NCBI RefSeq assembly: GCF_014171595.1
Contig: NZ_CP050451.1
Coordinates: forward strand, 5,022,001 to 5,086,000
Origin: Massilia sp. Se16.2.3
GTDB lineage: Bacteria; Pseudomonadota; Gammaproteobacteria; Burkholderiales; Burkholderiaceae_D
Reading direction: 5' to 3'
Length of the DNA stretch: 64,000 nt
The position numbers and the translations under genes are program-made. Positions 63,228 through 64,000 of this stretch are shown here, piece after piece; the first letter of the stretch is position 1; each line of letters starts with the position of its first letter. The notes under the pieces were generated by a model that had not been told where the DNA came from, did no database searches, and worked only from the letters and a program-made list of their open reading frames with translations.

Positions 63228-64000
63228 GAAGAGACCATTGCAAGGGGCGAACCAGAACGTAAGGCCTTGAGCATGCACTCAATACAGACTGGCTCACTCG
63301 ATGGCATTTTTGGTAGCGGGTAATTTGACGACACAGGGCCGCTAAAACTCTTCTTCCCCGCATGCACCTTGATCTTCCCCGGACACTGCACCGTAATATT
63401 CCCGCCCTCGATCGTGATATTCGCCCCGCCCGCGGTCGATAAGCTGATCCGCTTAGCCGCCGCCCAATCGATATGCGCGTTTGCACTGATGACATCGACG
63501 GAATCACGCGCCTGCACTTTCAATTCATCCGCCTGCGCCTGGATATCGACGGCGTCCTTGGCCGTGATCACCTGCAGCCCGACACCGCCCTCGCCCGCTT
63601 TCACCGCTCCGCCGAGCACGCCAATCGCCTGGCCCGAGTGAACGCGTATCTGCCCACCTGTGACGAACTGCGTATCCTGGCCGCTCATCAAGCTCACGGT
63701 CTCGCCATTAGCCAGTTGCAGACTTTGCCCGGCATTCGCGCCGAAGCCGTCTTTCGCGGCAATGGCGATCAGTGGATCGGCGAAGTGCGGCAGCTTGCCG
63801 TCGCCGGCTGTGTTCTTGGCGGCGGCATCACCGAACGCAGCGTCGACACTGTTTGAACCGACCAGGCCCGACAGGGCCGTCAGCATCGCCTTCAAGGGCG
63901 CAGCCTTGTCATCGAGCAGGCTGGCATTGGCTTTGGCGGCGCCAGAATGGGACGCCAACGCCACCGTCTGGTGCGTCCGCGCGGCCGCGCTGAAGCTGTC
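63224..64000 (-). CDS. vgrG: VgrG spike protein, C-terminal part (gene continues past the window)
   Basis: The frame is open to the window edge. The visible 258 residues are the DUF2345 beta-prism (QLANGETVSLMSGQDTQFVT; SGQAIGVLGGAVKAGEGG) and a C-terminal tail. Up to GKKSF it is almost the same as the truncated vgrG at 58221, then the last 35 or so residues diverge completely (SSNYPLPKMPSSEPVC with CIECMLKAL). The tail is where DUF4123 adaptors or effectors attach, so each cassette has its own tail. The N-terminus lies outside the window. Confidence 0.9.
   Translation of the reverse strand, partial: DSFSAAARTHQTVALASHSGAAKANASLLDDKAAPLKAMLTALSGLVGSNSVDAAFGDAAAKNTAGDGKLPHFADPLIAIAAKDGFGANAGQSLQLANGETVSLMSGQDTQFVTGGQIRVHSGQAIGVLGGAVKAGEGGVGLQVITAKDAVDIQAQADELKVQARDSVDVISANAHIDWAAAKRISLSTAGGANITIEGGNITVQCPGKIKVHAGKKSFSGPVSSNYPLPKMPSSEPVCIECMLKALRSGSPLAMVSS

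Overview
The window is a GC-rich chromosomal segment of a betaproteobacterium. It most likely comes from Oxalobacteraceae (Massilia/Telluria-like), judging from protein sequence character, the phasin, the aat-bpt pair, the long GTAGGGTGGGC-type hairpin repeats and the vgrG/Tle1 type VI secretion cassettes. That assignment is inference: no 16S gene is present and no database could be searched.

Layout. 1-2.2 kb: end of a yeaH-type gene and a spoVR gene. 2.2-6.6 kb: an AT-rich control region, then tonB-exbB-exbD-exbD and a periplasmic TPR protein. 6.6-7.2 kb: a 180-bp tandem duplication. 7.2-14.8 kb: ribF, ileS, lspA, coaBC (with an in-frame stop), dut and an M48-like lipoprotein. 14.9-18.5 kb: xdhC, an EamA transporter, an AlkA-like glycosylase, a Tdi1-type immunity gene and tRNA-fMet. 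18.7-23.0 kb: NUDIX, aat, bpt, pyrD and an aldo/keto reductase. 23.2-27.8 kb: a sulfate operon on the minus strand (TSUP, cysT, cysW, cysA, CysB-like regulator). 28.3-36.0 kb: peroxiredoxin, dgkA, an IclR regulator, pbpG, a nitroreductase, EamA, a phasin and a serine hydrolase. 36.4-40.3 kb: livHMGF, preceded by what looks like a transcription-attenuation leader. 40.3-53.9 kb: housekeeping genes (ispH, fkpB, RDD, radC, rpmB-rpmG, desaturase, MscS, rsmB, purN, barstar, glycine-zipper protein, SpeE-like enzyme, GspE/PilB ATPase). 54.0-64.0 kb: tRNA-Lys followed by a type VI secretion effector array.

The right-hand 10 kb is the most unusual part. Reading on the minus strand, vgrG, DUF4123 adaptor, DUF3304-like immunity lipoprotein and DUF2235 (Tle1-like) phospholipase occur as repeated cassettes, some intact and some decayed. 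The second vgrG has lost its 5' part exactly where a 77-bp copy of the tRNA-Lys 3' half and its terminator begins. The array therefore looks as if it grew by insertion at tRNA-Lys, leaving an old tRNA end buried at 59504-59580.

Six genes (ribF 3' end, xdhC, alkA-like, cysA, the LprI-like gene and the glycine-zipper gene) are broken by shifts that can be mended by restoring one base (two in cysA), mostly in short G or C runs. That pattern looks more like systematic consensus error than decay. The coaBC interruption is different: a TAA codon at the boundary between its two enzyme domains.

Two families of long perfect hairpin repeats are dispersed between genes. One has GTAGGGTGGGC-type ends (four elements). 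The other has CTGGGGTCAGGTCTGACATT-type ends (one simple element and one with multiplied left arms).
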